64,000 bases of DNA from the NCBI GenBank assembly GCA_003260075.1, contig QLIY01000035.1, forward strand, positions 200,412 through 264,411. The letters run 5' to 3'. Positions 36,365-50,300 of the stretch are shown here, in pieces; within the stretch, counting starts at the first letter, position 1; each line of letters begins with the position of its first letter. The position numbers were made by a program, and so were the translations under genes. Under the pieces are notes generated by a model. It ran no database searches, was not told the DNA's origin, and saw only the letters and a list, made by a program, of their open reading frames with translations. The stretch comes from Phallusia mammillata (lineage: Eukaryota; Chordata; Ascidiacea; Phlebobranchia; Ascidiidae).

Positions 36365-38271
36365 ATGATGGGTACGGAACAAAAATATGCAATTCATGTT
36401 CATCCTGACATTGTGACTGGGACCTGCTCAGTTGAGACAGTGATGTCCACCAAACATACAACATCAGCTGAAGTTGTTGATGAGGTGTTATCTCGCCTCC
36501 ACAATGAAGAAGGCAAGTCCTACGTTTTAGTGGAAATGCATCAGCAACGAGGTGAAGAATCTGTTTTGGCAAGTACAGATTTTCCTGTGCAGCGGATGTT
36601 ACTGTGGCCAAGACAGTTTCAGCACTTCTACAAGTTTGTGTTGCGACAAACCAACAAAGATGGGATTGTTCTGTACAAAGGTGCTACAAAGTGGCAGGCA
36701 AAAGTGAACAAAGAATCGGAGCAAAGGAATATGGTTGAAAAAGGATTTTTATCTCCATCCGAACTCATGCAAGATGACACCTCTGACCTTTGCATGTTGT
36801 CTGAGTTGACACAGAAGCAACTTATGGATGTACTTAAGTCTCGATTTAAAGAGGACAAAATATACACATACAGTGGTGAAATTCTCATCTCCATAAATCC
36901 TTACAAGTTCCTTGCTATTTATAACCCCAAATATATGACCATGTATCAAAGTCGTAAGCGTGAAGATCTGGACCCACACATCTATGCAGTGGCTGACTCA
37001 GCATTCACTAGAATGGTGGAAGACAAACAGAACCAGTGTGTTGTAATTACTGGAAAATCAGGTTCAGGCAAAACACAAGCAACCCACTTTTTAGTTCATC
37101 ACACACTGGCTTTGTGCCAAAAAAGCTACATGACTGGTGTTGAACACATGTTGGTGGGATGTGTGCCTGTTTTAGAGGTAAGATGGTATAACAAAAGTTT
37201 ATCAATCCTTAAACGCATTGTCAAAATATGCAATAGCAGGCTTTGTTTGTTTATTTTAAGTTCACTTGGTATTGTACATATTGTACCAGCAATCTAAAAT
37301 ATACAAATGCATAAAGCTTGTTGCAACAACATATGCTGCCACTGCAATAAACATATATTTTGCAAATTTATTGCATTTAAAGAAGGTTAGTGTACCCCCA
37401 TCTGATTGTTTGTGTATTATAACTCCGAAAACCCAATGCAACTGCTAACATGTTGTTATTTCAGTTACCGTATTTTACGGACCATAAAGCGCACCCGATT
37501 ATAAGGCGCAGGGGGGGGGGAATTTAGGAAATTTATTGCATTTGAAGAAGGTTAGTGTACCCCCAACTGATTGTTTGTGTTTTAAAACTCTGAAAAAGCC
37601 AATGCAACTGGTAACATGTTGTTATTTCAGTTAGTTGGAAAAACTAAAACCTTTTATGACTTGGCAAATAAAGTTTTGTTTGTTGAAACTTACAGGCACT
37701 TGGAAATGCACAAACTGAACACAACAGGGGGGGGGGTTGGAAAAACTAAAACCTTTTATGACTTGGCAAATAAAGTTTAATTTGTTGAAACTTACAGGCA
37801 CTTGGAAATGCACAAACTGAACACAACAACAACAGCAGCAGATTTGGAAAATTTCTTAGAATTTATTTTTATGAAAGCGGTCTTCTGTCTGGGTAAGGAT
37901 ATTTTATTCCTACATAACACGTTTGCATATTTGACATTTTATTCTCTGTTTTAAGTGCTGACATCCAAACATACTTGTTGGAAAAATCAAGATTAGTTCA
38001 CCAAGGAATAAATGAAAGGTAAATATGCTCAATCATTAAACTATAATTTCTAGTTTCCTGGGTTGGGTATTTGTTCAATTTTTTTTTCCAAGGCTAATAT
38101 CAGTAAAACAACTATAACACTTGTACCAGGTTTAATAAAACAGTTACTCACAAGTATATGGTATATTTTCACATACATATGTTACCTGTCAGTGTTAAGC
38201 TGGTGACATTTCCAGTGCTTATACTCCTTGCATAGGTCAAGGACTAATCCCTGTTTATAGTTTTTTATGCT

Positions 38272-38323
<52 letters not shown>

Positions 38324-41300
38324 CGTGTTTTTGTACTATTCGCCTAGTGAGATTAGAGATATACCTCACTGACATGTGTTTACAGTTGTAGACAAGTTGC
38401 GCCTATATCCACCCTGTGTTGGTGTTTGGTCAATGTGACAGAACTTTATTATTGTGTTCCACCATCAGCACAGTAAAATTCATTGTGGTGATAATCTTAC
38501 TTTTGGTCGCTTTGTTTGCACTTCAATGTGTAAAGACTATTGCCAACCGTTGATTGATTTTCAGTGAGGCATAGCGACCTATTCTTAGGTGATATGCACT
38601 GTTGCGGATAATTTATTGCGCCACAAGCTTTCACTATAAAACAGGCCCCAGAAAACTTGTTATGTTTTGCAAAATTGATTTAATAATTGAAAAAACTATT
38701 GTTTTGCCATGTTAAAAAAAATTAAAACCAAAGTTAGCAACAGAAAAGTTGTTTGGTCCAGAAATTTCACTGTGTTATTGCTCTGTAATTGTTCCATGGA
38801 GTTGGCAGTGCAAGATATCAACATACGCTCGGTTTTTATTGTTCCCACTTGAGCACTCACCACTTCACACTTGGCCAGCCATGCATCCACCCTTTTTATT
38901 TTCCCCACCACTTTATGATATCCCTCATGTTTTACTATTTACACAACCCCAGGTTTGTGTTTGGACACTTGAAAGTCACTTTACTTTCAAAGAAGCTGTT
39001 CTGCCAAAATAGTTCCTCCAAAAGATTAAAATGCAATTTGTGGCCCAACATGGTAATTGTGTGTTTATCTGTTGTTGGCAAATCTCAGTGGGCTTTGACT
39101 TGTCTGGTTTCCTGGATATTCTAATTCCCATAGATGGTATTCAATGACAATGCCCAAGACATGAAGATTGCCATATATGTTGTGTGCTACAGGAAGATAC
39201 AATTTCTTTTCATGATATTGCCAAATACACTTTTACCCAGTGTAACCTGATCTTGATTCAGATACATTCAATAGGGTGCATCAAAACACAATGCTAAAAT
39301 GAATTGCATTTGGTCCAATGCTACAGTTTGTACTTGTAGTTCACACTAATGTCATACTAGCCCCCTGTGTTTGTGTTGCATTGTTTTAAATTGCCCTGGG
39401 TAAATATCATTCAAGTTGTGCTTGTTAGACCATCTAGCATTTACATGCTGCCTTGTGTTTTATGTTACAGAAACTTTCACATCTTCTACTACATGTTGTG
39501 TGGTGCAAGTGATGAAGATTTAAAGGAATTTCACCTTTCAAACAATGCCAGATACAACTACATACAGGTGCAAAATTGTGTTTACTTGCACTGTGGTTGA
39601 GTGCAAACAATGTGGTGCTTATCAAGTAATCAATGATTTATTAAAACCCTAATGGTAAAATATTTTAAATCTACCAGAATTAATATAACTTACACAAAAA
39701 ACGGTTTCAAAACTATATAGCATTTCTATTTATATCTACTAGTATTTGTTACAAGTTACCTAATGGTCTATTTTTTTACTTTTGTATCATTTGTTGATTA
39801 AAACTGTGCTGAGTTGGCCTTTATTGTGCAAAGGTATTTACGAGTTGTTAAAGTTTTGTGTTTGTTCAGAGTAACATGATGACCCATGCAGAAGCTGTTG
39901 CAGAACTTGAACGGCTAAAACAAGCTATGGAAGTTGTGGGATTCTTTGCTGGTGCTCAAAAAAATATTTTTAAACTCATCGCAGCTATACTGCTTCTTGG
40001 CAATGTCACTTTCAAAGTGGTAAGTTTATGTTCAACAATGCCCTGAAATCCTCCATCCTGTAATGATAGAAATATATGATTCATTTTAACATACATGGAT
40101 TTAGTGACTTGGTTGTTAAGCTAACAGTGATGTTGTGTTTTAGAAAAAGGGCCGTGAAGAAGCTTTGGAAATAGAAAATGAGACTTACTTGGATAGTGTG
40201 AGCAATCTACTTGCACTTGAACCAAGTTTTGTGAAGAAATGTCTTCTCACTAGGAAGGCTAGAGCGGGTGCTGGAGAAAGATTTATCCTTGATCTAAAGC
40301 TAAATGAGGTTTGTTTAATCTTCCCAAAATAAAACTACATTTTATGACGATGAATAAACATGACTCAAAGTTTAGTATTTTTGTGAGCATTTTAAAGGTT
40401 TTTAAAGCAGTTTAAGCAAAAGCTGAACAACAATATGTTACCCACTGTAGTAAATCTTTCATTCCCTATATTTAACGAATACATATCTGTCTATATGTAC
40501 ACAGTGTTGTAACCGCCCTCTTGAACATCTTCTGATTTCCTAAAGCAAATAGAAGGCGGAAAATGATTCAGCATTTGAAATGTTTCAACTCTGCTATGCA
40601 AATATTTATGTTACAGGCACAAGCAACAAGAGATGCTATGGCCAAAGCCCTCTACCAAAGTCTGTTTGATTGGGCGGTTAACAGCATAAATATGGCTTTG
40701 GCTCAAAGAACCAGAGACAGCAAACTACGGGCCCAGGTATATTTTACATTTCTAGTTAAAGCTAGGAAACAAAATTTCCATTATGGTTCCTATGTGGTAA
40801 TGTGTCCCCTGCGAGTATCATTTATTGTTCTAAAGTGGGGAAATGGAAACGGACATATAATTTCCATTTCCATGTAGGAAACATGTAACCCTTCTCAATC
40901 GATTAACATGCAAGTTCAATTTAGTATTGTATGATAGAAATAATTAATTTCCCCTCTTCATTTTGTAAATGCAAATCAATATGTTTCTTTGGTGTACTTT
41001 GTTGCTTAATAAAAGCGAAAAAGATGACTGGATAAAATCTTAAAACCATAAGTTTGATTATGGTAGCTCTAGTTTTTTAGCACCTATGTGTAAAGTAGAT
41101 GCTGTCTGTATGAAGCCATTTGCAAACATGTGCTGCTCATGAATGTCTAGTAAATCACTACTCACATACAATATATGTTTGGACAAACTGTGAGATAATG
41201 TCTGCTATTGTCAGTAGACATTTTTGTTTTCCCCATTTTATTGTGTGAAACATTGCACTTGTTTGTGTGATGTAATCTCTTTGTATTGAACCCAATGGTA

Positions 41301-44300
41301 AAACTAAGTGCATTGATCAAATAATAAATTCATAAGTGATATCACATCAAGGAAGTGTGAAGTTCAAAATTGCTCGTTTTATGAATAAATACCAAAAGCA
41401 CAATGGCACCATTGGTCTACATAACTACTGACTAGCACCAGATGTATACTGATTGTGCACCTAATAAAATGCCTAATTTGGTATCAGTTAAAAAATGCGA
41501 CATTAGCTATCACAAACAAACTTTGTTTTATGACACAAATTTTTGAGTTTGACCTTAATGTCTCCACCACTTTCAGTTTTTTATTTTCACATGCATAGTT
41601 TCACAAAAAGTTGCCTTATTTGTTTTCGAAGCAACCTTTAACCTGTATAATTTACAGAGTCGCTGGATCGGATTGCTGGACATTTTTGGGTTTGAGGATT
41701 TTGTATCAAACAGCTTTGAGCAGTTTTGCATCAACTACGCAAGCGAACACTTGCAACATCACTGCATTAAACACACTTTCCAAGTTGAACAGGTAAAAAG
41801 TTAAACCAAAAAAACTGGGTCAATAGAAGTGGTCAAACACAGTAATCATCTAAATTGCTGGAATAAGTAGCGTCCTGTGCATGCTATATATATTGTTTGT
41901 TTTGACATATGCAATTTTATTTGTTGGAGATGAGCATTGCCCACACAAAATATCTTGTAAAATTCTGTTGTACAGGAAATCTATAAAAGCGAGGGCCTCC
42001 AATGGAAGGAGGTGGATTATGCTGACAACTCTGGCTGTTTAGAGTTGTATGAAAAGAAGCCAACAGGATTGTTTTACTTAATTGATGAAAAGTAGGTTTA
42101 TTAAGGTTAAAATATACTGGTTCTGTTGCATGCAACTGCTACGATAGTACTAGTGATCAATTTAATCTAGAATTTCAAACCCTTTATGACCCCATATATT
42201 TAAGCACAATAGGAAGCGTTGCAATAAAAAAGTCCATAAAATATAGTAATGTATTTCCATGTGTATTTTGTTGCAACACTGTGTTTGCTTAAAATTCATA
42301 ATTTGTTACATTGCATTAATAAATTTGCCAGTATTGTGTGGATGGTAATATTGCTTCAATAACGCCGTTTCCTGCTTACGAACGCTTGTCTGTGGTCACA
42401 ACAATATACAACTGCATTGTATGAGACTAATTGCTACTGTGGCAATAAACATCCTTCTCTTTCCCTAGCTTTCCCGGGGCGAACAATCAGACTCTTTTGG
42501 CCCAGTTCAACCGAGTGCATAGCGCAAACCCCTACTATGAAACCACGGTTGTGAAGGAGGACGCCTTCATAATTAAGCACTACGCCGGCAAAGTAAAGTA
42601 CCAGATTAAGGTCGGTATCGTACGGACTGCAGTAAGTGGGCTTACGTCGTCGGATTAAGTTTGTTTCAACTCCAGCTTTAGGACTTACGATTTTGGTTAA
42701 TTGGATGTAAACGTCGGATATGATTTCTTGCGGTCGTTTATTGCATTAATCCTTGCTGTGGTTAACCATTTTGTGCAATAAGCTATCCCTCTTTTCGGGA
42801 TACTAACTAGTAATCCCCTTTCATTCCTGAATGCCATTCATTTTAGTGTTAATTTCGGGTTTTAAAAATGAAGATGTCAACACTTTTTGGTGAAATATAT
42901 ATATATTCCGTAAAACTATTATGTACAACGGTTGATTCTGTTTGGCCTTGGGTTTTATACACTGGGTTTGGGGGGGGGGCCAACACTTTTTGGTGAAATA
43001 TAAATTCCGTAAAACTATTGTGTACAACGGTTGATTCTGTTTGGCCTTGGGTTTTATACACTGGGTTTTGAATTATTTCGGGTTTTAATTAACGTTAGGA
43101 GTGTTTTTGCCCTGGTGAAGGCGACCTGAATAGGACGCTGAAACGTCGGTAAAACAGTGCATTTGCCAGAAAAGCATTTACTTAATATATCATGCCTGAT
43201 AGCATATCATTATTTATCTCACTGTTACAAATTCTTCAAAACGTTATCCATCACTGTTAATCTTGGCATATTTCAGAACTTCCGTGAAAAGAATCACGAC
43301 CAGGTTCGTGAGGACATCATTCTCATGTTGCGCACGTCACGATCCTCATTCATACAAGACGTGATAGCCAAATCACCTGCTGCTGTGTTTCGTTGGTCGG
43401 TGCTGAGGGCAGTGGTGCGAGCTGCTAATGCATTCCGAAACAGCAAAAAGCTCATGAAGGGTAGGTTGGCCATGAGAACGTATCTTCGGATACTATACAC
43501 ACATTTGTTGATGTTAAGACTTAAGAGCAATACAACGGCCGAAATTGACCTAAAACGCGAGATGTTTATTGGTAGTACTACTGATGATGGTTTGCCGCAA
43601 CGCTTCAAAATATATAGCATGTCGATTTTTGTTAATTTTGATCTTTGAATTTCTCATAAGACTGTTATCTAAGTAATGGATTTAAAGTGTCCAGATAGAA
43701 ACTAATTACCCAATCTAATGCCAGGCGAAAAATCTTGCACTTTAAATAACTTTTTTCTTGCTTTTTTACCATTTTTGACAAAATAAATCATGCAAAAATT
43801 GTTAAATCATCCAAGGCATTTAATTGTTTTGTTTCTCCGAAATCGATTACCAATTGCTTTTGACTGTGATCCGTGACCAGCATTCTTACCAGAGTAGCTA
43901 CGATTCCAAGAATTTCAGGCTGTTCAAAATAATGCAGCGTGTTCTTTGCAGACTCACCGAAGCATCACCTTAAAGCATTGTTGAATGCAGGGCACGATTG
44001 CAAGGATCTGCAAGCTGAATACGTGCACAGAAAGCTGTAAGTCATTTGTTGGAATTAGATTTTTACCATTAAACCAGTGGGGGTTGCCAGACCTTTTCCT
44101 AGGTGCGAAAATGCTGAATCATTAGGGCTTTAGAACATTTATTTGCGAAAAATACCACAATGGGTGCTACAACTGGTCGGTAACTTCAAGAAGGTGCCTT
44201 GGAAGAATAGTCACTGCATTAAAAACAATAAACTGTTTGAGTGTTTCATTGTTTTGAGTAATTTGTGTGGCGATGTCTTCTATCATTTGAAGAGATCAGC

Positions 44301-47300
44301 TTCTGGGAGAAAATGTCGAGATATGTGTTTTTTCGTGTTTAATTTGTCTGTACGCAAAATTCTGCGCCATATAACCAACAACAAACACCAGACGGTTTTA
44401 ATTTAAAAACAAGGAAACAGCCTCCTTGCAGTGACCCAGTCTGTGTTTGACCACTGTCCTGGATGTTTGTTTAAATACCGCGCGGGACACTGGTATAAAC
44501 TTCTCCCAACCCGCTACAAGCGCTAGAAACCAGACGTTACGTCAGTTGTCCTACTACAACGTGTTTTGGCGTTTTTGCAAGAACCAGAACTCCAGTGGGA
44601 GTCAGGAACTTTTACGCTCCTACGACTCTCGCCACGTCATAAAGTTCTGCGAAATTTCTTGTTTTTGTATGTCGTATGAGTCTTCAAAGGCGTTTAATAA
44701 CGATTTCCAGTTTTATACGGTTGTTTATGTGTCATAATAGCGATGCGGCTTTGTATGGGATCGTGTTTAGATGCTGTGTTACCGTAATACAATTATCCCA
44801 TCCTGTAGCGCTGAAAACAAATCCTGTTCGGAGTAACACCACGAGTTCAACGGCTCGAATAAACCGCTATCGTTACTAAACACATTATTATTTTTTTCAG
44901 TGTCGGACCTGGATTTGTTTTTGGTCAACTTATCGACCCACCTCCACTTAACCCTAATTTTTTCCCCTGGTCGTGTAATCTTCACATTTCGTTCAATATT
45001 TTCCACTTTTTCAGTCGTGCTCGTCTCTCTCACCGTCCCATCAACCAACCCAGTGACAATACGAGCTCCTTTCGCGACGTTACCATGTACGGAAAGCGAA
45101 AACCAACTGTCACTTCGCGAGTTAAGAAGAAGACCAATAGCATTGGCCAACAGCATCAGGCAAGTTAGATTTGCAAATAACATTTATCGCCATCACAAAA
45201 CTATGTAAATTTCAAAGCACACTTAGATTCATTGGAGTTGGATTTTTAGTTAAATTTCCTTAAGGCGAAGTTAATAATGTACTACCTTCCTAAAAATGTG
45301 TCAAAAGACATAATAAGGTCCATTCATATTTTAAAAAATCCATAGCGAGACTTAAAAATCAATATTTATGAATTTACTAAATTTTCAGGCTTCCCTTGCA
45401 TCACTGATGGGCGCGTTAGCAAAAGCCAATCCCTTCTTTGTCCGTTGCATACAACCTAACAACCGAAAGGTAAGTAGTTCGCAACTTTCCACATACGTTT
45501 CCAGCCTTTATCCTCTAATAGTCCACTCTTATTCACACTTTTGTATTTGTGGTGCGCAGATTCCAAGACAAGTAGATGACACCCTGGTGCTCCATCAACT
45601 TCGGTGTTCAGGAACACTGCAAACCATACAACTTCAGCAGTCTCGTTACCCAAACCACTTTACAGCCGATCAGTTCCTTCGCGAATACAGGGTGGGTTTT
45701 GTGAGAGCTGTTTCGTTGATTTAAGCTCAATTACGATCCGGACGAGGCGTTACTGCTGACTTGGTAAACTTTGTCGTGCAAACTTAGCCAGCTGTGCTAA
45801 ATGCCAACTAATCAGCCCTGGTTTGGGCGAAACTCGACGCTTGTACAGTCGTTTGAAATTACTAAATATGCCAGTCAGGGCGAGAAAATGGGCACATTTC
45901 TTGGTCTGTCCATTTAAACAGGGTTTATGAGTTTTCAGGTGGCACGCAGCCCGTATTGGACAACCCGCTTAAATAAAAACGCAACCCGCGACCAGTGATA
46001 TTAAACCCACAACTCGATATCAGAAAGACAGAAACCAGTTCAATTGGTCTGAAAAACCGCCACCCTGGCAACACGAATTACCGCTTCAAACTCCTAACCA
46101 TTAAACATCGTTGTTTTACAGCTTTTGTTTCCCTCAACAACGCGGACTCTGGACCTCAAGCAAATCCGATCGTTTCTTACTTCAATAGACCTCAAAGAAC
46201 ACACGCACTTCCAAATCGGTAGCTCACTTGCATTTTTGCGAAACCCCGCCTCCAAAATTCTCCGTGGACGTCTTCACGTCACCGTGCTCCATTCCGTTAT
46301 TTCGTGTCAGTCTTGCGCTCGACGATTTCTCGCTAGAGGGCGCTACGTCCGCATGCGCGAGGCCGCCATCAAGATCCAGTCGTTTTATCGCATGGTGGAA
46401 ACCCAGAAAATGATTGAAGAGTGGCATCTCGCTGCGTCCTTCATACAGGTTTGTTAACCAGGCGTTGCCCCACAGCCTTGTCCCGCCACGGTTTGTATAA
46501 CTCTTTCTTGCTTTTATGAAGGAGGCATGGCACACCTACCGACGTCGAAAATGCGAAGCAATCATCATCAAGTTCCAGGCGCACTGTCGTGGGTATTTGC
46601 TCCGAAAAAAGTGAGGACAAACTCTACTTTATTATGATGGAAAATATTTTTTTCCATCAACTAACACCACAAGTACTAATTCGTTTTTGTGTTACAGTGT
46701 CAAATTGGAAATAAAGCTGCGACATCATAGTGCAGTTGTCATCCAGTCGTTATGGCGACGACATAAAAGGCGTACACAAGCTGCCATTGTTATCCAGAAG
46801 GTGGTGAGAGGTTTTGCTGCTCGGCGAAGTTTTGCTAGAAGGCAGAAAATCTTGTCAGCTGAAAGGTAATTATTTGCAATATATCACTCAGTTCCGTTTG
46901 TTTTTAAACGTCCCTTAATTCACGAGAAATTAAACCTTTCAGTGCGTCAACAAAGTGAAATGCAATATAATTGTTTAAAAAGTAGTATCGTTTGTTCGGG
47001 TTGTATTGGTTGATTTAAGTTTGGTAGCGTCAAACTTCCGAAACCTACTTTATGCACTGCATAACATAAAACGAAGTGATGTTCATTCGTTATGTTTGTT
47101 TTGTTGTTGTTGTTTTGCAGAGAAACAAGCCCCTCGGTCGAAACCGAAACCGATACTGCCATTGCTGTTTCCCCCGAAGCGCTGGACGCTCACGGAGATG
47201 CAGAAAAAACTCCAGTGGAAAACGAAGTAGAACAAAAGAATCACCAAGACTTACCCACAGTCCCAGTAAAAACAAACGACCCTGACATTACTGCGAAACA

Positions 47301-50300
47301 AACCCCTGATCAACCTTTGTCAGCTAAATCTGAGGATTCGTTTGACGAATTTGATGACATTCCGAACCACAAACCACCGGAACCCTCGTTCAAGTTGCCT
47401 AACGATATCGAATTTATCGACGATTCGCCCGACAAGGAATCAGAACCCGACATAACGGATCAAAGGTCTCAACAACAAATTCAAACTAACCATAAATCTG
47501 AGTCTCCTGTACTTGAAGCTAAAGAAAAGCCGCCAGAGAAGATTTTGTACAATGGCGAGAAGAAGCGACCAAGCGCAGGGGACATACTTAGCATGGCTGA
47601 TGATGCTAATCAGCCCACGGAGAAGTTGTCCCAAGGCTCAAGCGACAACAGCCTGCATGAAGTCAGTTATATTGAGCGGTTTTCCAAACCTACTCCACCG
47701 CCGAACAATCGCATCCAGTCCGAACCTCCTGTCACTAATAAAACTCCGACTGAAAATTCGAGCAACGAAACACTGAAAGCAGGAGATCTGTTTCTCAAAG
47801 CGGCGTTTTCCAACAAATCTGACCGGGACTTGGTAAAACCGGTGCCGTTTCAGCCGCGTTCGCTTAAGCAGAACACGCTTTTGCGAGAAATAACCAAAAA
47901 CACATCCGACGGGCCGTTGCCGTTCATTGACGATGGCTCGTATAACCTGATCAAAGAATCAAAGAAGAACTCAGATTCTGGAACATTCCGTTACATTCCG
48001 GACGAAACTTCAAAACCCGACCCGCCCTCGCTTACGCTGCAAAAAAGTTTCAGCAACCCGGAAAAATCGACGATTGAAACAAGAAGTGAAGAGCGCACAC
48101 CTCTAAAAAAGATCTCAGAGAAACCTTCTCCGGTTACTGATAATATTCTCCGACCCGATGATATTTTTATCAACGCCGATGAGAAAGGTTTTATGAAAAG
48201 GGACCTTTCTGGTAAGCAAAATGTTATTGCAGGTCATTAAGTTAAAATAGTTTATAGAACATGTTCTTGTAAGTCATCAATTGTTATGTTTAACCCTGAA
48301 GACCCACTATTTAGCCCACTGGTCCCTAAAATTCTTTTCTATGTCCGAATTGGATGAAATTTTACACCTTATGGAATTTGCCGTTAATAGATGTAAATTG
48401 TTGTGTTTACCCTTTTGTACCACTATTTACCCCCTTTATACCTTTAAAATAGAACATAAAGTAGACAAACTTCAAACAAAGTCTGAATTTCATTAGGTAC
48501 TTAGGAACACTATAGACTTGAAAAGTAATTTAAGCATAAACAAACGTCTGAACGATGTATTCTATATACACTAGTACCTTGGCAGTAATGTTTATGCTTA
48601 ATTAGGTACTGATCACTGTATTTTACCTAACAACACCAAACTTTCTCATGGTTATCTCTTAAAATGCATTATTTACAATTTTGCGTTGTGCAAACTAAAG
48701 GTATAAAAAACAGTGAGTATATGGGGACCAATATGCATGAAGAATATATTAACCTTTCAATCGGTCATAGTGTGTGTGTAATGGTATGTACTAAGCCGCC
48801 CTTTTCGTTCCTTACGTTTTCCCAAACTTGAATGGTTGCCTTGCAGACACTACGAGAAAGTCGATGAGCCTGCCACGTGATCTGAAACGTGCAGAGGAGA
48901 TAGCTCTTCTGCAGAAGGAATGGCTCGCCTTCCAACGAGTGGAAAGAGAAAGACAACTGCGTGATCTGGGTCGGGTGCATGAAGGTCCCAAGCGGGAAAA
49001 TAAGCGCGACCGAATGATCAGAGATGTAAGTTGGATGACCCAGGATACAAAAGACTAACATAAGAACCAAACTTATACCATGATATGTGAAATCATTTAC
49101 AAAAACATTTTACACGGATTTTGCTTACACGGAAATTAGTTTTTCGTTAACTGTTATTTACAACTTTTACGCCTGAACACGATTTTTTCCTCTGCTTTTG
49201 AGAAGAAAATTAAGAATCCCACGCGTTTGTTTATTTACAGGAGCTGACAAATATGCGCTTGGAGCAGATGTCGTTGCTGAAAGAGAAGATGGATTCTTAC
49301 GGGGTTTCCTTTGACAAAATGCCTCTTCATGAACTCCAGCCTTTGTCGCGAAGATCCTCGGATCACACAGACACTGATTGTTCGTCGCCTCCCACAACAC
49401 CTTTAACACCCAACAAGTATGACATTAAATGATTACTGAGTTGTAAGTCGGGCCGGGTTCGGTTTCTTCGGACCTGATACGGGTCTGACCTGATAGGGGT
49501 CTGAAAACAGGCTCGATACGGGTCTGATTCAGACCTGACTTTACACTATTTTTTCGAATAAATTTAACTAGCTAAGTAGCCAGTTGCTGGACCTTACCTG
49601 ATGTCAAACAGCCTTGTTCAAGACCAATTTGTTGGCTTGATCTTTCCTGGTGCAATGTATAGGCCTGTCAATCAAACTTTCGGGCCTAAACGGGCTTTTT
49701 AAAAGCGATTCGGGTGTAGACGGGGTTTCGGGCTTGTTTGTACTTTCGGGTTCGGGCTACAATTTCAGACCCGTTTACAACTCTGAATGATTATATTTAA
49801 ATAGAGTACAGTCTCAAGGCCAATTTGGATTATTTGAAATCATTTATGACACAGCAGTATTGTTTTACCACAAAATTGAAGTTTTAGCGTTAAAATTCAA
49901 TTAGGACAGCTTTGATAAATCTTGTAAGGGGGGGGGGCTTTCGGGTTCGGGCTTGCTTGTACTTTAGGGTTCGGGCCGGGTTCGGGCTACAATTTCAGAC
50001 CCGTTTACAACTCTGAATGATTATATTTAAATAGAGAACAGTCTCAAGGCCAATTTGGATTATTTGAAATCATTATGACACAGCAGTATTGTTTTACCAC
50101 AAAATTGTAGTTTTAGCGTTAAAATTCAATTAGGACAGCTTTGATAAATCTTGTAAATAGTGAGATATGTTTATACGAATGCCGACATGTTTCCGAAACT
50201 GCTTCAAGCTCAATCGATAAAGCATAGTATACCAGGCCCATTGAAGGCGTTGTACCGGGTACAGGCTATAAAAAGTTCGCCTCCCGTGGTATTCGAACCC

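Noticed and set aside
44779-45183. 134-codon open frame on the minus strand in MYO9 intron/exon 13
   Set aside because: It is antisense to exon 13 (45015-45159), which joins in phase to the motor domain; codon content and lack of family resemblance fit a shadow.
47092-47285. Overlapping plus- and minus-strand frames at the start of the long MYO9 linker exon
   Set aside because: The frame fixed by splice phase at 47121 is the only one continuing to exon 20.
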